DNA of 64,000 nt from Collimonas sp. OK607 (GTDB taxonomy: Bacteria; Pseudomonadota; Gammaproteobacteria; Burkholderiales; Burkholderiaceae_D). Each line of letters opens with the position of its first letter. Positions within the stretch are counted from its first letter, which is position 1. This document shows positions 29,566-37,376 of the stretch, in pieces. The stretch is from positions 288,443 through 352,442 of the forward strand of contig NZ_FOKF01000001.1 of assembly GCF_900111995.1 (NCBI RefSeq), in the 5' to 3' direction. Both the position numbers and the translations under genes were made by a program. The notes under the pieces were generated by a model, which saw nothing but the letters and a program-made list of their open reading frames with translations, did not search any database and was not told where the DNA came from.

Positions 29566-30696
29566 ATGAGTGATATCGGCAATGACGCCCCGACGGCGCG
29601 TACACCGCTGTACCAATTGCATCTGGAACTAGGCGCCAAGATGGTACCGTTCGCAGGCTACGAAATGCCGTTGCAATATCCGAGCGGCATTCTCAAGGAA
29701 CACAATCACACCCGCAGCCAGGCCGGCCTGTTCGATGTATCGCACATGGGGCAATTGCGCCTGAGCGGCGCCGGCGCTGCCGCTGCACTGGAATCGCTGG
29801 TGCCGGTCGACATTGTCGATCTGCCCGTGAACCAGCAGCGTTATGCGTTGTTTACCAACCAGCAAGGCGGTATCCTCGACGACCTGATGGTTGCCAATGC
29901 CGGCGATCACCTGTTCCTGGTGGTGAATGCGGCCTGTAAGCAGCAAGACACCGCACACCTGCGGGAGCATCTGTCCAGCCTCTGTCAAATCGAAGAATTG
30001 AGCGATCGCTCTTTGCTCGCTTTGCAAGGGCCGGCGGCAGCGGCCGTGATGGCGCGTATTGCTCCGGATAGCGCGAAGATGGTTTTCATGCAGACAGCCA
30101 AATTTACTTTGGCTGGAAGCGAGTGCTTTGTCAGCCGTTCCGGTTATACCGGCGAAGACGGCTTTGAAATTTCGGTGCCGAATGTCGGAGCTGAAGCCTT
30201 GGCGCGGCTGTTGCTGGCGCAGCCGGAGGTGGCGCCTATCGGTCTCGGCGCACGCGATTCGCTGCGGCTGGAGGCCGGATTGTGCCTGTACGGCCACGAC
30301 ATGGATGGCAGCACCACGCCGGTCGAAGCCAGCCTGGGGTGGGCCTTGTCCAAGGTGCGGCGTACCGGCGGCGCTCGCGCCGGCGGTTATCCTGGCGCCG
30401 AGGTGATTGCGCGTCAACTTGAACAAGGCGTCGACCGCAAACGGGTCGGCCTGCTGCTCAAGGATCGCATGCCGGCGCGTGAAGGCGCCGAACTGGTCGA
30501 CGCCGACGGCAAGCAAGTGGGCAAGATCACCAGCGGCGGTTTCGGGCCGACGCTGGGCAGCCCGGTAGCAATGGGTTATGTCGATAGCGCACATGTGCAA
30601 ATCGGCACATTGCTGCAAGCCATGGTGCGCGGCAAGGGCGTGCCTGTCGAGGTGGTCAAGACGCCATTTACCCCGGCGCGTTATTTCCGCGGCTGA
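29566..30696 (+). CDS. gcvT: Aminomethyltransferase, glycine cleavage T protein
   Basis: 376 residues, starting after AAAGGAC. It shows the folate-binding T-protein pattern: GAKMVPFAGYEMPLQYPSGILKEH, LFDVSHMGQ, QQRYALFTNQQGGILDDL with the catalytic aspartate region, SRSGYTGEDGFEISV, GARDSLRLEAGLCLYGHD and ITSGGFGPTLGSPVAMGY. It releases ammonia from the H-bound aminomethyl group and makes 5,10-methylene-tetrahydrofolate. It is separated from gcvP by the repeat element, so it may be partly uncoupled from it. Confidence 0.95.
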   Translation: MSDIGNDAPTARTPLYQLHLELGAKMVPFAGYEMPLQYPSGILKEHNHTRSQAGLFDVSHMGQLRLSGAGAAAALESLVPVDIVDLPVNQQRYALFTNQQGGILDDLMVANAGDHLFLVVNAACKQQDTAHLREHLSSLCQIEELSDRSLLALQGPAAAAVMARIAPDSAKMVFMQTAKFTLAGSECFVSRSGYTGEDGFEISVPNVGAEALARLLLAQPEVAPIGLGARDSLRLEAGLCLYGHDMDGSTTPVEASLGWALSKVRRTGGARAGGYPGAEVIARQLEQGVDRKRVGLLLKDRMPAREGAELVDADGKQVGKITSGGFGPTLGSPVAMGYVDSAHVQIGTLLQAMVRGKGVPVEVVKTPFTPARYFRG

Positions 30697-30725
30697 GGGA
30701 CTTACGGACTGAAGGATAAGCGTCG

Positions 30726-30751
30726 GTGCCGGTCGACGGTCAGACCGGCAC
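30726..30751. terminator. Hairpin between convergent gcvT and tauD-like genes
   Basis: GTGCCGGTC and GACCGGCAC form a nine-base-pair stem with an eight-base loop. It lies 29 bases after gcvT and covers the stop codon of the convergent dioxygenase gene. No T-run follows on either side, so it is at best a bidirectional stop that needs help. Confidence 0.4.
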
Positions 30752-31684
30752 GTCGCCTTCGACGGTGGTGCGATACAGGGTGCGGCGTAAATGCTGAGGC
30801 GTGATCGCCGCATAATGTACCGTGCTGCGATTGTCCCAAAACACCATGTCATACGCGCGCCATTGATGGCGGTAGACGTTCTCGGCGCGTATCGTGTGTT
30901 CGTGTAAATACCGTAGCAGGGCGTCGCTTTCATCCTTGGGCAAGCCAACGATGTGTGAAGTAAATCCTTCGCTGACAAATAATGCCTTGCGGCCGCTTTC
31001 CGGATGTACTCGTATGACCGGGTGCTCGACTTCAGGCACTTCGTCGATCTGATTTTGCGTCAGGTCGGCACGCCAGGGCGACAGTTTTTGCAGGCGACGA
31101 TAGCGATAGACATAGGAATGCACCGCACGCCGTCCCTCCAGCGCTTGCTTGACATCGGCGGGCAAGGTTTCATAGGCGTTGAACATATTGCCGAACAAGG
31201 TATCTCCTTGTTCGGCCGGCAATTCCTGCGCGTGCAGCAAGGAACCCAGGCTAGGTTTTGGCATATACGACAGATCGGAATGCCAGTCGGCGCCGGCATC
31301 CACCAGGCCGATCGGCTTGCCATCTTCGATGACATTGGAAACGATCAGGATTTCCGGATGGCCTTGCAGGTGAAAGCGGTTCAATACATGGACTTGCAGC
31401 GGCCCGAAGCGGCGGCTGAATGCCACATGCTGTTCCGGCGTGATGCGCTGTTCGCGAAATACCAGCACGTTGTGTCTGACCAGGGCCGCGCGTATGCGGG
31501 CCAGATCCTGTACGGATACCGGCAATCGCAAATCGAGGCCCAGGATTTCCGCGCCTAACGGTCCTTCGATAGGGCGGATCTCGAATGACTGGGTGGCGGA
31601 AGATGGCGTGAGGGCACTGGCGTTGGGCATGAGAAAGCTCGGAGTGGCTTGGATAACGGAACGGCGCGCCTGTAATGACATCAT
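30740..31684 (-). CDS. TauD/TfdA-family Fe(II)/2-oxoglutarate dioxygenase
   Basis: 314 residues. Signatures are GPLGAEILGLDLRLPV, HNVLVFREQ, the iron ligands in ADWHSDLSY (HxD) and NRSTVHYA (distal histidine), and the 2-oxoglutarate arginine in RRTLYRTTVEG. Such enzymes hydroxylate taurine, alkyl sulfates, 2,4-D or similar compounds; the substrate cannot be told from sequence. The first 35 residues are not conserved and a start at the third methionine (31630) is possible. No transporter or desulfonation genes adjoin. Confidence 0.87.
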   Translation of the reverse strand: MMSLQARRSVIQATPSFLMPNASALTPSSATQSFEIRPIEGPLGAEILGLDLRLPVSVQDLARIRAALVRHNVLVFREQRITPEQHVAFSRRFGPLQVHVLNRFHLQGHPEILIVSNVIEDGKPIGLVDAGADWHSDLSYMPKPSLGSLLHAQELPAEQGDTLFGNMFNAYETLPADVKQALEGRRAVHSYVYRYRRLQKLSPWRADLTQNQIDEVPEVEHPVIRVHPESGRKALFVSEGFTSHIVGLPKDESDALLRYLHEHTIRAENVYRHQWRAYDMVFWDNRSTVHYAAITPQHLRRTLYRTTVEGDVPV

Positions 31685-31807
31685 TGAACAGGGAATGCCG
31701 CACTAAAACGACATTACACCTGTTCTCGTATCGTCACTGCAAATAATGGATTCTCATAACCATATGTGTTTTTCAGGGTGACGCCGCAGTGCTATCTGGC
31801 TACCGGT

Positions 31808-32581
31808 CTAGCGCTGCGTCGAGACCAAGGCAAACATGGCGCCTTGCGGATCCAGGCCCTGGACAATCCAGCTGCCGCCGGGAACCTGATGCGGGCCCAT
31901 GAGGACCTTGCCGCCAGCCTCGTTGATGCGCGTAACAGCGGCATCGATCGCCTCGACATTGATGTAATACAGCCAGCAAGTGACGGGCATTTCCGGCATT
32001 TTTGTCATCATGCCGCCGATCGGCGCGCCGCCGGTGGCGAATGTCTGGTAGACGCCCATCGGCCCCATGTCGATCGCTTCGGCCTTGGTCCAGCCGAACA
32101 GGGCAGAATAGAAAGCAAATGCGCTTTCCATATCGCCGGCATGCAATTCATGCCAGCCGACATGGCCCGGCGTGCCTGCAACCGGTGGCGCCGGCTGGGC
32201 TTCACCATTCCCTTTGAACAGGAAAAATCCTGCGCCGTGTGGATCTGCCGCCACGGCAAAGCGGCCGACTCCCGGAATGTCTTCCGGCGGGCGGCGGATA
32301 GTGCCGCCTGCAGCCACGACGCGTCCTGCGTAGTCATCGACATCGCTGACGGCGATATAGCCGTTCCAGCCAGGTTGCGCGCCTTTGGCGCGAGCTTCTT
32401 CCGGGAGCTGCATCAGGCCGCCGACCATGATGGTTCCGGCGGACAGTATGGTGTAAGGGGGACCGCCCATGCCGGCATCCTGCATGTTCCAGCCGACTAC
32501 GCTCTTATAGAAAGACTCGGCGGTCTTGGTGTCGCTGGTCATGAGGTCATACCACACAAATTTTGCTGGACTGGTAGACAT
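31808..32581 (-). CDS. Two-domain VOC-family protein
   Basis: 257 residues with two glyoxalase-type halves: KFVWYDLMTSDTKTAESFYKSVVGW and HVGWHELHAGDMESAFAFYSALFGW open the halves, and each ends with a D-P or D-G-x-x-F strand (VAADPHGAGFFLF, GLDPQGAMFALV). AAGGAG lies nine bases before the ATG chosen; an earlier ATG at 32614 lacks one. This type is widespread in proteobacteria and of unknown function, sometimes called CFP32-like or glyoxalase-like. It is a single gene divergent from the methyltransferase. Confidence 0.87.
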   Translation of the reverse strand: MSTSPAKFVWYDLMTSDTKTAESFYKSVVGWNMQDAGMGGPPYTILSAGTIMVGGLMQLPEEARAKGAQPGWNGYIAVSDVDDYAGRVVAAGGTIRRPPEDIPGVGRFAVAADPHGAGFFLFKGNGEAQPAPPVAGTPGHVGWHELHAGDMESAFAFYSALFGWTKAEAIDMGPMGVYQTFATGGAPIGGMMTKMPEMPVTCWLYYINVEAIDAAVTRINEAGGKVLMGPHQVPGGSWIVQGLDPQGAMFALVSTQR

Positions 32582-32699
32582 TGCGCTTGACTCCTTTGCT
32601 TGAATTTGATGCAACAGTAGTTGCGGGTAGACGCGAGAGGTTCATTTCACTGTGCGTTCCGTATTGGATAATTTTGGTCCATGCGCTACAGTACGAGAC

Positions 32700-33329
32700 A
32701 TGATACTACTGCCTGAAGATCTTGAAAAAATTGCCGCTCTTACCCTGGAGCATTACAACCAACGTGCTGAAGATTTCCGCGAAGGCACCCGCGACCACGA
32801 CGTCAGCCAGAATATTGCCGCGCTGCTGCGTCATATCAAAGGCACGCCGCCTTTTTCGATCCTGGACGTCGGCTGCGGTCCGGGGCGCGACCTGCGCACA
32901 TTCAGCAAGCTCGGTCACATTGCTGTCGGCGTTGAAGGTGCGGAGCGTTTCGTCGAGATGGCGCGGGCGGATAGCGGCTGCGAAGTCTGGCACCAGGATT
33001 TTCTCAAACTCGATTTTCCGGATGCTCGTTTCGACGGCATTTTCGCCAACGCTGCGCTGTTCCATATCCCCTGCCAGGAACTGCCGCGCGTCTTGCGGCA
33101 ATTCCATGCAACGCTGAAACCGGATGGCGTATTGTTCAGTTCCAACCCGCGCGGCAGCAACCAGGAAGGCTGGAATAGCGGCCGTTACGGCAGCTACCAC
33201 GATCTAGCGGCATGGCGCCATTTCATGTCCGATGCCGGCTTCTCCGAGCTGGAGCACTACTATCGGCCAGATGGACTGCCGCGTGAGCAGCAACCATGGC
33301 TGGCCAGCGTCTGGCGCAAACAATCATGA
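32700..33329 (+). CDS. Class I SAM-dependent methyltransferase
   Basis: 209 residues. It has SAM motif I FSILDVGCGPGRDLRTF, then GVEGAERFVEMARA and the DGIFANAALFHIPCQELPRVLRQF region of the methyltransferase-11 group, followed by PDGVLFSSNPRG. The start at MILLPEDLEK is where homologues begin; an earlier in-frame ATG at 32652 would add 16 residues. No clear ribosome site precedes it. The YNQRAEDFREGTRDHDVSQN opening resembles proteins related to tellurite-resistance-like methyltransferases, but the substrate is unknown. Confidence 0.85.
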   Translation: MILLPEDLEKIAALTLEHYNQRAEDFREGTRDHDVSQNIAALLRHIKGTPPFSILDVGCGPGRDLRTFSKLGHIAVGVEGAERFVEMARADSGCEVWHQDFLKLDFPDARFDGIFANAALFHIPCQELPRVLRQFHATLKPDGVLFSSNPRGSNQEGWNSGRYGSYHDLAAWRHFMSDAGFSELEHYYRPDGLPREQQPWLASVWRKQS

Positions 33330-33355
33330 AACAGCGAATGGCGACTGAGCGGCGA

Positions 33356-34294
33356 CTAAACGGCTGGAGGTGCAGGTGGTGCTTCCAGCTTGAGAAATTG
33401 CCTCGTGGCTTCTATCACGCCTGAGTCTTTCAGCAACCGGCTATGTCCCAGGTTGCGTGTGCTGAGCAGCTGCGCATCAGGCAATTTTTCCATCAGCACC
33501 TGAGCTGAGCGAAATGGCACGATGTTGTCGTCGCAATCGTGTATTACCAATGTCGGCGTGCCTATCCGCGGCGCGACGTGGCTGGCGCCCATGCGTTCGA
33601 AGAGCATTCCCTCACGTGCTTCGAGATAAGACACCATGTCTGCGCGGACGCTTTCACGGATGCCGAAGGCGAGGGCGTAGTCGCGCGTTGCCTGCAACAT
33701 GGAAACCGGTGACGAAATCAGCACCAGTTTATCTAGCGCCAACCCCAATCCCAACCCGTTCGCCGCTGCAATATATGCTGCAGCACCGCCCATGGAATGG
33801 CCGACCAGCGCCTGAACCCTGCCGAGGCGCGCGGCCGCATACGCCAGCGCCCGGACAAACTGCGGCAACGTGCTGCTCCAGGCCGAACTGCGCCCGTGCC
33901 CCGGCTGATCGATAACCACCACGGCCCAACCGGCGGCGCTCAAGGCGTCGGCCAGGGCCGTCATTTGCAAACCCCAGCCCGCCCAGCCATGAGTCATCAG
34001 CAGTTGCGGGGCATTCTCCGGCGCCGGCCAGTGATAGAGGGTGATCGAAGCGCGCTCAAAGGGCAACGATTCAACACGTACATTGGGCGGTGCTATCAAA
34101 CGGCGTGAAGCCAGCTTGCCCGGGATCGGCGTGCAGAACAGGCGGGCGGCGATACGCGGAGTCAGTCCAGGAGCAACGAATTGCGACAGGCGTACGCCCG
34201 TCCTTAGCAATTTGAATAGACTGCTGGCCGGAGTTTTACTTGCTACGCGAGCCTTGGTGGCGAGCGGCTGGCTTGGGGCGGGATGCATATCCAT
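33356..34294 (-). CDS. Alpha/beta hydrolase
   Basis: 312 residues. After a variable, partly basic N-terminus it has LLMTHGWAGWGLQM with the oxyanion-hole HGW, DQPGHGRSS, the nucleophile elbow LVGHSMGGAA, the acid in VIHDCDDNIVP and the catalytic histidine in LGHSRLL. The triad is therefore complete. The substrate is unknown and no signal peptide is obvious. It follows the 41-residue small membrane protein by 43 bases and TetR by about 240, so the three may be co-transcribed. Confidence 0.86.
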   Translation of the reverse strand: MDMHPAPSQPLATKARVASKTPASSLFKLLRTGVRLSQFVAPGLTPRIAARLFCTPIPGKLASRRLIAPPNVRVESLPFERASITLYHWPAPENAPQLLMTHGWAGWGLQMTALADALSAAGWAVVVIDQPGHGRSSAWSSTLPQFVRALAYAAARLGRVQALVGHSMGGAAAYIAAANGLGLGLALDKLVLISSPVSMLQATRDYALAFGIRESVRADMVSYLEAREGMLFERMGASHVAPRIGTPTLVIHDCDDNIVPFRSAQVLMEKLPDAQLLSTRNLGHSRLLKDSGVIEATRQFLKLEAPPAPPAV

Positions 34295-34337
34295 GAAAAC
34301 TTCCCTGTAAGGTATGAAGCTGCTGGTTGAGGTGCGG

Positions 34338-34463
34338 TCAAAAGAAGATGAAGTCGTCGTTGCAGTCAGGGACGGATTGCCCGGTCAGGCGAATCAAGCG
34401 CCATACAGTCAGGATGGCTACGGCAAGGGTAATCAAAGCGATGCAACCGGTAATAATCAACAT
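34338..34463 (-). CDS. 41-residue single-pass small membrane protein
   Basis: Read by eye in the spacer between tetR and the hydrolase. The frame starts MLIITGCIALITLAVAILTV, continues WRLIRLTGQSVPDCNDDFIFF and stops at TGA. AAGGA lies six bases before the ATG. Residues 2-20 form one transmembrane helix with basic residues right after it, predicting an N-outside, C-inside topology. The spacing to the downstream hydrolase suggests one operon. Function unknown; small size is the main doubt. Confidence 0.55.
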   Translation of the reverse strand: MLIITGCIALITLAVAILTVWRLIRLTGQSVPDCNDDFIFF

Positions 34464-34537
34464 GGCCGTCCTTTATCGCACACTCGTGCGAAATTTACGT
34501 ATTAAAAATCACATATCCGATGCAAACATCGCTCTAT

Positions 34538-35146
34538 TTATACGTGATAGTTGAAGCTGCGATAGGTCGAGGTCAGGCGCTCATAGGCGTTGCGGACCCT
34601 GTCATGCGCTTTGGGATCTCGCAGGAAACGAGCATCGTGCATCAAGCCGACCATCAGGCTGTAGATTTCGAAGACCAGTTGCTCAGGGTCGGTATCTGGC
34701 CGCAAATGACCTTCATCCAGCGCCTGGATGACGGAGCGCCGCAATACTGCACGCCATCGCAATACGTTATGTTGCAGCCGCCCGCGCATCGGGCTGTCAA
34801 CATCGTCGTATTCAAAAGCGCCCGCGACATAGATACAGCCGGTGACATTGCAGGCGCGTGAAATCCAGTTCATCACCAGCGCGTTGAGACGCGGCAGGCC
34901 ACGTGGCTGCGACATCGCGGGTTCAAAGACGTCGGCGGCAAAACGCCGGTCGAATTCATTCAGCACCGCTTCGTGCAAGGCTTCACGGGAACCGACGCGC
35001 GAGAATACGCCGCTTTTGCTGATGCCTAACCGTTTTGCGACTTCCCCCAGAGAGAGGCTTTCCAGTCCCTGCGTGGCAACCATATTCAATGCCGTATCGA
35101 CAATGGCTGCCAGGGTGAGTTCGCTTTTTTCGGTATGGGTATCCAT
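34538..35146 (-). CDS. TetR-family transcriptional regulator
   Basis: 202 residues. The start MDTHTEKSELTL is chosen over 35251 because the helix-turn-helix begins about 25 residues later: LESLSLGEVAKRLGISKSGVFSRVGSREALHEAVL. The C-terminal ligand domain belongs to the TetR_C_13 type seen with AefR/YxaF-like repressors. Such genes repress a neighbour; the small protein and hydrolase downstream or the carboxymuconolactone-decarboxylase-like gene upstream (same strand) are candidates. Confidence 0.88.
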   Translation of the reverse strand: MDTHTEKSELTLAAIVDTALNMVATQGLESLSLGEVAKRLGISKSGVFSRVGSREALHEAVLNEFDRRFAADVFEPAMSQPRGLPRLNALVMNWISRACNVTGCIYVAGAFEYDDVDSPMRGRLQHNVLRWRAVLRRSVIQALDEGHLRPDTDPEQLVFEIYSLMVGLMHDARFLRDPKAHDRVRNAYERLTSTYRSFNYHV

Positions 35147-35257
35147 GTGCGGCAGTTTAGCACTACCGTGCGAAATGTACAGATTAATTTTTGTACGGCA
35201 AAAAAAGACGGCGCCGGCGTATTGGGCGGCGCCATCCTGAGCATCAGACATTGTTTC

Positions 35258-35698
35258 TTATTCGGTTGGCATCTTGCGGAACCCGACAGCCAGACGATTC
35301 CAGCTATTGATGGCGTTGATAGCAAGGCTCAGATTGACCATTTCGGCAGGGTTGAATTGTGCGCTGAGCATGGCGTAGTCGGCATCCGGCGCATGGCTTT
35401 GGGCAATCAGCGTGAGTGCTTCGGTCCATGCTAGTGCGGCACGCTCGCGGGCACTAAAGAACGGGGCCTCGCGCCAAGCCGTGACCGCGTACAGGCGGCG
35501 TTCGCTTTCACCGGCCTTGCGTGCATCCGCGGTATGCATGTCGATGCAAAATGCGCAGCCGTTGATTTGCGAGGCGCGCAGTTTGATCAGCTCCAGCAGC
35601 GATGGCTCCAGGCCCAGTTTGCCGACCGCGCCCTCGAGCGCAATCATGGCTTTCATGGCGTCGGGGGAAGCGGTGTAGAAATCGATACGGTTTTCCAA
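35258..35698 (-). CDS. Carboxymuconolactone decarboxylase / AhpD-like protein
   Basis: 146 residues with the AhpD-like core: LELIKLRASQINGCAFCIDMHTADARKAGE, where C-x-x-C and the following histidine are the redox and proton-relay residues, then LALSWTEALTL-type and NLSLAINAINSWNRLAVGFR helices. Proteins of this type act as alkylhydroperoxidase-like disulfide reductases. The gene is divergent from a MocR regulator, with direct repeats between, so it is probably the regulator's target. Confidence 0.88.
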   Translation of the reverse strand: MENRIDFYTASPDAMKAMIALEGAVGKLGLEPSLLELIKLRASQINGCAFCIDMHTADARKAGESERRLYAVTAWREAPFFSARERAALAWTEALTLIAQSHAPDADYAMLSAQFNPAEMVNLSLAINAINSWNRLAVGFRKMPTE

Positions 35699-35721
35699 GT
35701 TACTCTCCTTGTGAGGGTTAT

Positions 35722-35745
35722 ATGTGAAATGTGAATCATGTGTGA
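35722..35745. promoter_or_regulatory. Direct repeats between the AhpD-like gene and mocR
   Basis: ATGTGAA occurs twice head to tail (35722-35728 and 35729-35735), and a third imperfect copy ATGTGTGA follows at 35738-35745. MocR/GabR-type dimers usually bind direct repeats in the spacer to a divergent target gene, and this arrangement fits. The repeats lie just upstream of the AhpD-like start. Confidence 0.5.
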
Positions 35746-35923
35746 GCTAAGAACCTGCATCATAAGAGCTGGCGACACGGCATTGGATAGCCAATTCGGC
35801 AAAAAAACAGGAGACCATTCAGGTTGCAATTGGCACTGGGCCGGCGTGAATGCTAAAACCGCATGGTTTCATCTTGGAAAGCAGGAGCATCTACCTGCAT
35901 CGCGTATCGTTTTTGGAGCAGTT

Positions 35924-37357
35924 ATGGAATTGCATGTCGTCATCGAAGGCGATAAGGACCTGGCTGGACAGGTCTATCGACAAATCAAGGAAGCCATTCA
36001 ATCGGGACGGCTGGCGGTCGGCGAGCAGGTGCCGCCATCGCGCTTGCTGGCGCAGCAGTTGCAGGTGTCGCGCAAGACAGTGTCGGAGGCCTACGCGCGC
36101 CTGACCATGGATAAATTGCTGGCCGGCCAGGTAGGCACCGGGACCTTCGTTACCGCAGCGACGCAGCCGCAGCCAAGCCCGCGCCGCTTCGCAGCCAAGG
36201 ATCTGGCGGCTGGCGCCACGCTCAAGAACTGGCTAGGCCGTTCAATGCCGTTGCAGCTGCCGGAACGACGCTCCGCCTACGATTTTTTTGGCGGCGGCGC
36301 CGCAAAAAACCATTTTCCCGTGGCCGAATGGCGCCAGTGCATACTGCATGGTCTGCGCAAGAGCCAGGCCGCGCGCGGCTATTATTCGGAACCGCAAGGA
36401 TTGCCGGTATTGCGCGAATCAATCGCCCGCCATAGTGCCTTTGCCAGAGGGGTGCAGTGCGTGCCGATGGATGTACTGGTCACCAATGGCGCCCAGCAGG
36501 CGATTGATTTGGTGGCGCGGGTGCTTATCGAACCCGGTTGCACGGTCGCGGTCGAAGATCCCGGTTATCCGCCGGCTCGGCTGACGTTTGCCAGCCAGGG
36601 GGCGCATATCGCCTGCATTCCGGTCGACGCCGAAGGGATGATGGTTGAGCACATACCCGACGATACCCGCCTGATCTATGTCACGCCGGCCCATCAGTTC
36701 CCGCTCGGCATGCCGATGAGCCTGGCACGCCGCAAAGCGCTGTTGAAACGCGCCGGTGAACTTGGCGCGATTATCATCGAAGACGACTACGATAGCGAAT
36801 TCCGCTATGAAGGGCGGCCCACCGATTCTTTGCAAAGCATGGATAGCGAAGGCCTGGTGGCCTTTGTCGGCACCTTTTCGAAAGTGATGCAGCCGGAACT
36901 GCGTATCGGTTACCTGATTGCGCCGCCCGCGATACGGGAGGCCGTGACCGTCGCCAAGCACTTGTGCGACTGGCACGCGCCAACCATGATGCAATGGGCG
37001 CTGGCCAAGTTCATCGACGACGGTTACTTGCAAAAGCATATCCGGCGTTGCCACGCGATGTACGCCAGCCGCCGCGAAAAATTGTTGTCGCGCCTGAATA
37101 CCGATCTGGCGCCGTGGCTGCAGCCGATAGCGGCAACCGCGGGCTTCCATCTGACGGCGCTGGTGAGCGAGGAAGTCGACATGCACCAGTTGTTGCAACT
37201 GGCGCGTAGGGTCGATGTCGGTTTATATGGGATCGATGTGTTTTATCATGAAATGCCTCCGGTGCCGGGACTGTTCTTCGGCTATGGCGCGATCGAAACA
37301 CTGGATATCGAGCCGGCACTGGATCGGGTCAAGGCGATCCTGACGGAGATCGCTTAA
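35924..37357 (+). CDS. MocR-type (GntR-aminotransferase fusion) transcriptional regulator
   Basis: 477 residues. The start MELHVVIEGDKDL has GGAG five bases upstream. The N-terminal winged helix has QVYRQIKEAIQSGRLAVGEQVPPSRLLAQQL and KTVSEAYARL; the rest is a fold-type I aminotransferase domain with VEDPGYPPAR, YVTPAHQFPLGMPMS, IIEDDYDSEFRY and the pyridoxal-phosphate lysine in GTFSKVMQPELRIGYL. Such regulators sense PLP or PLP plus an amine. The likely target is the divergent AhpD-like gene; autoregulation is also usual. Confidence 0.92.
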   Translation: MELHVVIEGDKDLAGQVYRQIKEAIQSGRLAVGEQVPPSRLLAQQLQVSRKTVSEAYARLTMDKLLAGQVGTGTFVTAATQPQPSPRRFAAKDLAAGATLKNWLGRSMPLQLPERRSAYDFFGGGAAKNHFPVAEWRQCILHGLRKSQAARGYYSEPQGLPVLRESIARHSAFARGVQCVPMDVLVTNGAQQAIDLVARVLIEPGCTVAVEDPGYPPARLTFASQGAHIACIPVDAEGMMVEHIPDDTRLIYVTPAHQFPLGMPMSLARRKALLKRAGELGAIIIEDDYDSEFRYEGRPTDSLQSMDSEGLVAFVGTFSKVMQPELRIGYLIAPPAIREAVTVAKHLCDWHAPTMMQWALAKFIDDGYLQKHIRRCHAMYASRREKLLSRLNTDLAPWLQPIAATAGFHLTALVSEEVDMHQLLQLARRVDVGLYGIDVFYHEMPPVPGLFFGYGAIETLDIEPALDRVKAILTEIA

Positions 37358-37376
37358 GCAGCCAAGGCTCGGCCGT

